64,000 nt of DNA from Natranaerobius thermophilus JW/NM-WN-LF (GTDB lineage: Bacteria; Bacillota; Natranaerobiia; Natranaerobiales; Natranaerobiaceae): NCBI RefSeq assembly GCF_000020005.1, contig NC_010718.1, positions 3,058,001 through 3,122,000 on the forward strand, given 5' to 3'. The translations under genes were made by a program, and so were the position numbers. Of this stretch, positions 61,817 to 64,000 are shown piece after piece; the first letter of the stretch is position 1; each line of letters opens with the position of its first letter. The notes beneath the pieces were generated by a model. It worked only from the letters and a program-made list of their open reading frames with translations. It did not search any database and was not told the origin of the DNA.

Positions 61817-62899
61817 TTAACACTCATTTATGCTTTGTTGATTATTACAGATTATAGCTACAAAATCCTGTAAAATTTTAAACCTAACCTGTTCTCCAAT
61901 ATTTACAACCTTTTCTGGATGAATATGCATTAATAGTTCCTTTTTGCCGTTTGTAAACTGAACCTCTACCAGAGCATCGATAGTTTCTCCTCTATAGATT
62001 GATTCCTTCAATATTCCTTCAAAAGGACCATTATCATCTAGTTCTAAACTTTCAGGTCTAATAGAAATATAAACTTCTCCATCTAAATTCAAATTATATT
62101 TATGAGGATATGGAATTTGCCCAAGTTCAGTCTCAACAAACAGTCCATCTTCTGCTATCTTTCCTTTTAAGATATTGGTTTGCCCAACAAATTCGGCAAC
62201 AAATTTGTTCTCTGGAAACTGATAAATTTCTCTTGGAGTGCCTCTTTGCTGGATAGTCCCCTTATTCATCACTATAATTTCATCAGAGATTGCAAAGGCA
62301 TCAAGCTGATCATGGGATACAAAAATCGCCGTTGCTTGTGCCTCCTTTATAATTTTCTTGACTTCATTCCTCATATTTGCACGCATATCTGCGTCCAAAT
62401 TACTAAAAGGTTCATCTAGTAAAACTACTACTGGCCGGGGAGCTAAAGCCCTAGCCAGTGCTACCCTTTGTTGTTGTCCACCAGATAATTCGTGGGGATA
62501 ACGATTTTCGAAACCCTGTAAACCAACTAAATTAATAACTTCTCTGATTCTGCTAAGTCGATCCTTAGCTTTATAGCCAAAACCTATATTATCAAATACA
62601 TTAAGATGAGGAAATAAAGCATAGTCTTGAAAAACCATCCCCACACCTCGTCTTTCAGGTGGAACCCAATAATTATTATCACTTACTACTTGATCTCCCA
62701 AAGTTATTACACCATTATCAGGACATTCAAAACCTGCTATCAATCTAAGAGTGGTTGATTTGCCACAACCGCTTGGACCTAGTAATGTAATTATTGAACC
62801 TTTTTCAACGGCCAAACTAATATTGTTAACAGCTGGTTCAAATGATCCAACATAAGTTTTACTTACCTGGTCTAACTTGATAGTAAACTTCTCCTGCAT
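61817..62899 (-). CDS. ABC transporter ATP-binding protein, FbpC-like
   Basis: ATPase of an importer, 360 residues. Walker A GPSGCGKST, Q-loop MVFQDYALFPHLNV, signature LSGGQQQRVALARAL, Walker B VVLLDEPFSNLDADMR and H-loop FVSHDQLDA are intact. The C-terminal third is a TOBE/FbpC-type regulatory domain (VYISIRPESLELDDNG). Together with the fused permease this points to ferric iron or a related anion/thiamine-type importer; the substrate is not determined. It is 12 bp after the permease gene. Confidence 0.92.
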   Translation of the reverse strand: MQEKFTIKLDQVSKTYVGSFEPAVNNISLAVEKGSIITLLGPSGCGKSTTLRLIAGFECPDNGVITLGDQVVSDNNYWVPPERRGVGMVFQDYALFPHLNVFDNIGFGYKAKDRLSRIREVINLVGLQGFENRYPHELSGGQQQRVALARALAPRPVVVLLDEPFSNLDADMRANMRNEVKKIIKEAQATAIFVSHDQLDAFAISDEIIVMNKGTIQQRGTPREIYQFPENKFVAEFVGQTNILKGKIAEDGLFVETELGQIPYPHKYNLNLDGEVYISIRPESLELDDNGPFEGILKESIYRGETIDALVEVQFTNGKKELLMHIHPEKVVNIGEQVRFKILQDFVAIICNNQQSINEC

Positions 62900-62910
62900 C
62901 TCCTCACCTC

Positions 62911-64000
62911 CTAGTATTTGTTTAACATGTATTTTAAAGGAATAAGTGACACTAAAATAATCAGTAATGCCCCGGGGGCTGCCATATGGTAAATCCCATC
63001 ATGAGCATCTGAATAAATGCGAACGGCCAGAGTATCAAAACCAGGTGGCCTTAACATTAAGCTAGCCGGTAGCTCTTTTAGAGAACTAACAAAAACCAAG
63101 GCACCACCAGATAGAATCCCTGGCAGCATGTTAGGAAGAACCACTTTAAACATTACTTTCCATGGAGGATATCCCAAACTACGAGCAGCTTCATCAATTC
63201 TTGGTGAAATAAAACTCAAAGCCGCATCTCCCGCCTGTAAGGCTTGTGGAAGAAAGCGTACTACTAAAGCTAACGCTATCATATAAAAAGTACCATATAA
63301 CCAAGGAATGTGATTATTAAAGATAAACACAAATCCCAAAGCTACAATAACACCCGGTAGAGCATAACCTGAATAGCTAATATTGGATATAACAGTTGAA
63401 ACTATGGAAGGGTATCTGGATTTCAAATAAATCACTGGCATGGTAAATACCATACAAATTAAAGCTGCAATTCCAGAAACTAACAGGCTGTTGAATGCAT
63501 ATTCCAAATAATCTACACTTAAGGCACCCATGGAAATACCTATACTTGACCAATAAATCAAAACACTAATTGGTATTAATACCGATAAAGCAAAGATCAA
63601 GGCTACAAAAATTAAAGCTAGAGGTTTCCATTTACCCAGCTTTAAAATAGCAGGTGCCCTAAAGCTATTTGATGTTTGATAGTATTTGTTTTTCCGGCGA
63701 GTACGTGATTCTATCCAAATTATAATTGCTGTTAGCAGGATGAGCACTAGACTAAGCACTGAGGCAGAAGCTGTGTCAAAACCCGCTCTTTGGAAATAGA
63801 TAGCAGCGGTAAAGGTTACATATCTAAGCATTGATACGGCCCCGAAATCAGAAAGTACATACAATGATACCAAAATACCGGCTGCACCAATAGCAGGGCG
63901 CAGCATTGGTAAATTTACTTTACGAAATATTTCAAGTGTTCCCATGCCTTGAGCCCGTGCTGCTTCTTCGTAATTACAATTCATTTTTCGTAGAGAGGCA
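62911..64000 (-). CDS. ABC transporter permease, FbpB-like fused type, N-terminus outside window
   Basis: At least 363 residues; the frame is open at the window end. Two EAA motifs are visible: EEAARAQGMGTLEIFRKVNLP near the start and DEAARSLGYPPWKVMFKVVLPN about 230 residues later. This is the duplicated-permease layout of FbpB/CysTW-like fused importers; the missing part is probably the first permease half. An ATG at 63984 is internal, because the upstream codons continue the family pattern. No solute-binding protein is in view. Confidence 0.9.
   Translation of the reverse strand, partial: ASLRKMNCNYEEAARAQGMGTLEIFRKVNLPMLRPAIGAAGILVSLYVLSDFGAVSMLRYVTFTAAIYFQRAGFDTASASVLSLVLILLTAIIIWIESRTRRKNKYYQTSNSFRAPAILKLGKWKPLALIFVALIFALSVLIPISVLIYWSSIGISMGALSVDYLEYAFNSLLVSGIAALICMVFTMPVIYLKSRYPSIVSTVISNISYSGYALPGVIVALGFVFIFNNHIPWLYGTFYMIALALVVRFLPQALQAGDAALSFISPRIDEAARSLGYPPWKVMFKVVLPNMLPGILSGGALVFVSSLKELPASLMLRPPGFDTLAVRIYSDAHDGIYHMAAPGALLIILVSLIPLKYMLNKY

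Overview
The window is a low-GC, gene-dense stretch of chromosome from an endospore-forming, flagellated anaerobic Firmicute. Sporulation genes (spoIIID, spoIIQ, spoIID, spoIIR, sigG, a spo0F-like regulator), low-potential Fe-S enzymes (Fe-S serine dehydratase, lysine 2,3-aminomutase, ferredoxin), a Na+-type F-ATPase and recurrent acidic insertions in otherwise ordinary proteins point to a haloalkaliphilic anaerobe. I think of the Natranaerobius group, but that is an inference from gene content, not a proven identity.

The backbone follows the Bacillus subtilis region pyrG - spo0F - fbaA - tal - glpX - rho - rpmE - prfA - prmC - spoIIR - ywlC - ywlE - rpiB - glyA - upp - atp - ywmB - murAA - spoIID - spoIIQ - spoIIID - mbl - flhO - flhP. 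It is read here mostly on the minus strand, with islands inserted into it. No rRNA, tRNA or CRISPR array was seen.

Layout. 1-2694: truncated RND efflux pump. 2842-5637: two insertion sequences, an IS3-family element and an ISNCY/IS1202-like element; the latter ends two bases before the mgtE promoter. 5639-7607: Mg2+-sensing M-box riboswitch, terminator, short overlapping ORF and mgtE. 7630-10881: flagellar rod genes and mbl. 11030-15498: spoIIID, spoIIQ and spoIID, with a group II (class C type) intron lodged between the spoIID terminator and the spoIIQ promoter. 15627-18784: murA, ywmB, yueI. 19033-26773: complete F1Fo ATP synthase operon with an extra fused c subunit. 27151-28766: sdaAB-sdaAA. 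28788-36373: wecB, dCMP deaminase, upp, glyA, rpiB, a chemoreceptor, ywlE and ywlC. 36516-39473: nickel-pincer cofactor genes larB, larC and larE. 39448-44534: YibE/F membrane protein, Fur-family regulator, Na/Pi cotransporter, spoIIR and sigG. 44812-49356: prmC, prfA, yqhQ, rpmE, rho. 49580-49719: unexplained structured intergenic region. 49724-52742: glpX, fsa, fba, spo0F. 53000-58632: PhzF-like protein, ATP-grasp ligase, ferredoxin, paired half-size TauE transporters, class A PBP. 58836-61800: kamA and pyrG. 61817-64000: FbpC/FbpB-type ABC transporter, cut by the window end.

Most notable: (i) the ATP synthase encodes a normal 86-residue c subunit and a fused four-helix c subunit whose second hairpin has Gln in place of the ion-binding Glu; (ii) the intron fits precisely between a terminator and a sigma-F promoter and has no visible branch-point bulge; (iii) sigG and spoIIR form one overlapping unit behind a sigma-F-like promoter; (iv) a chemoreceptor carries its PDC/Cache-like domain at the C terminus; (v) the ywmB ribosome-binding site lies inside a perfect 14-base inverted repeat.
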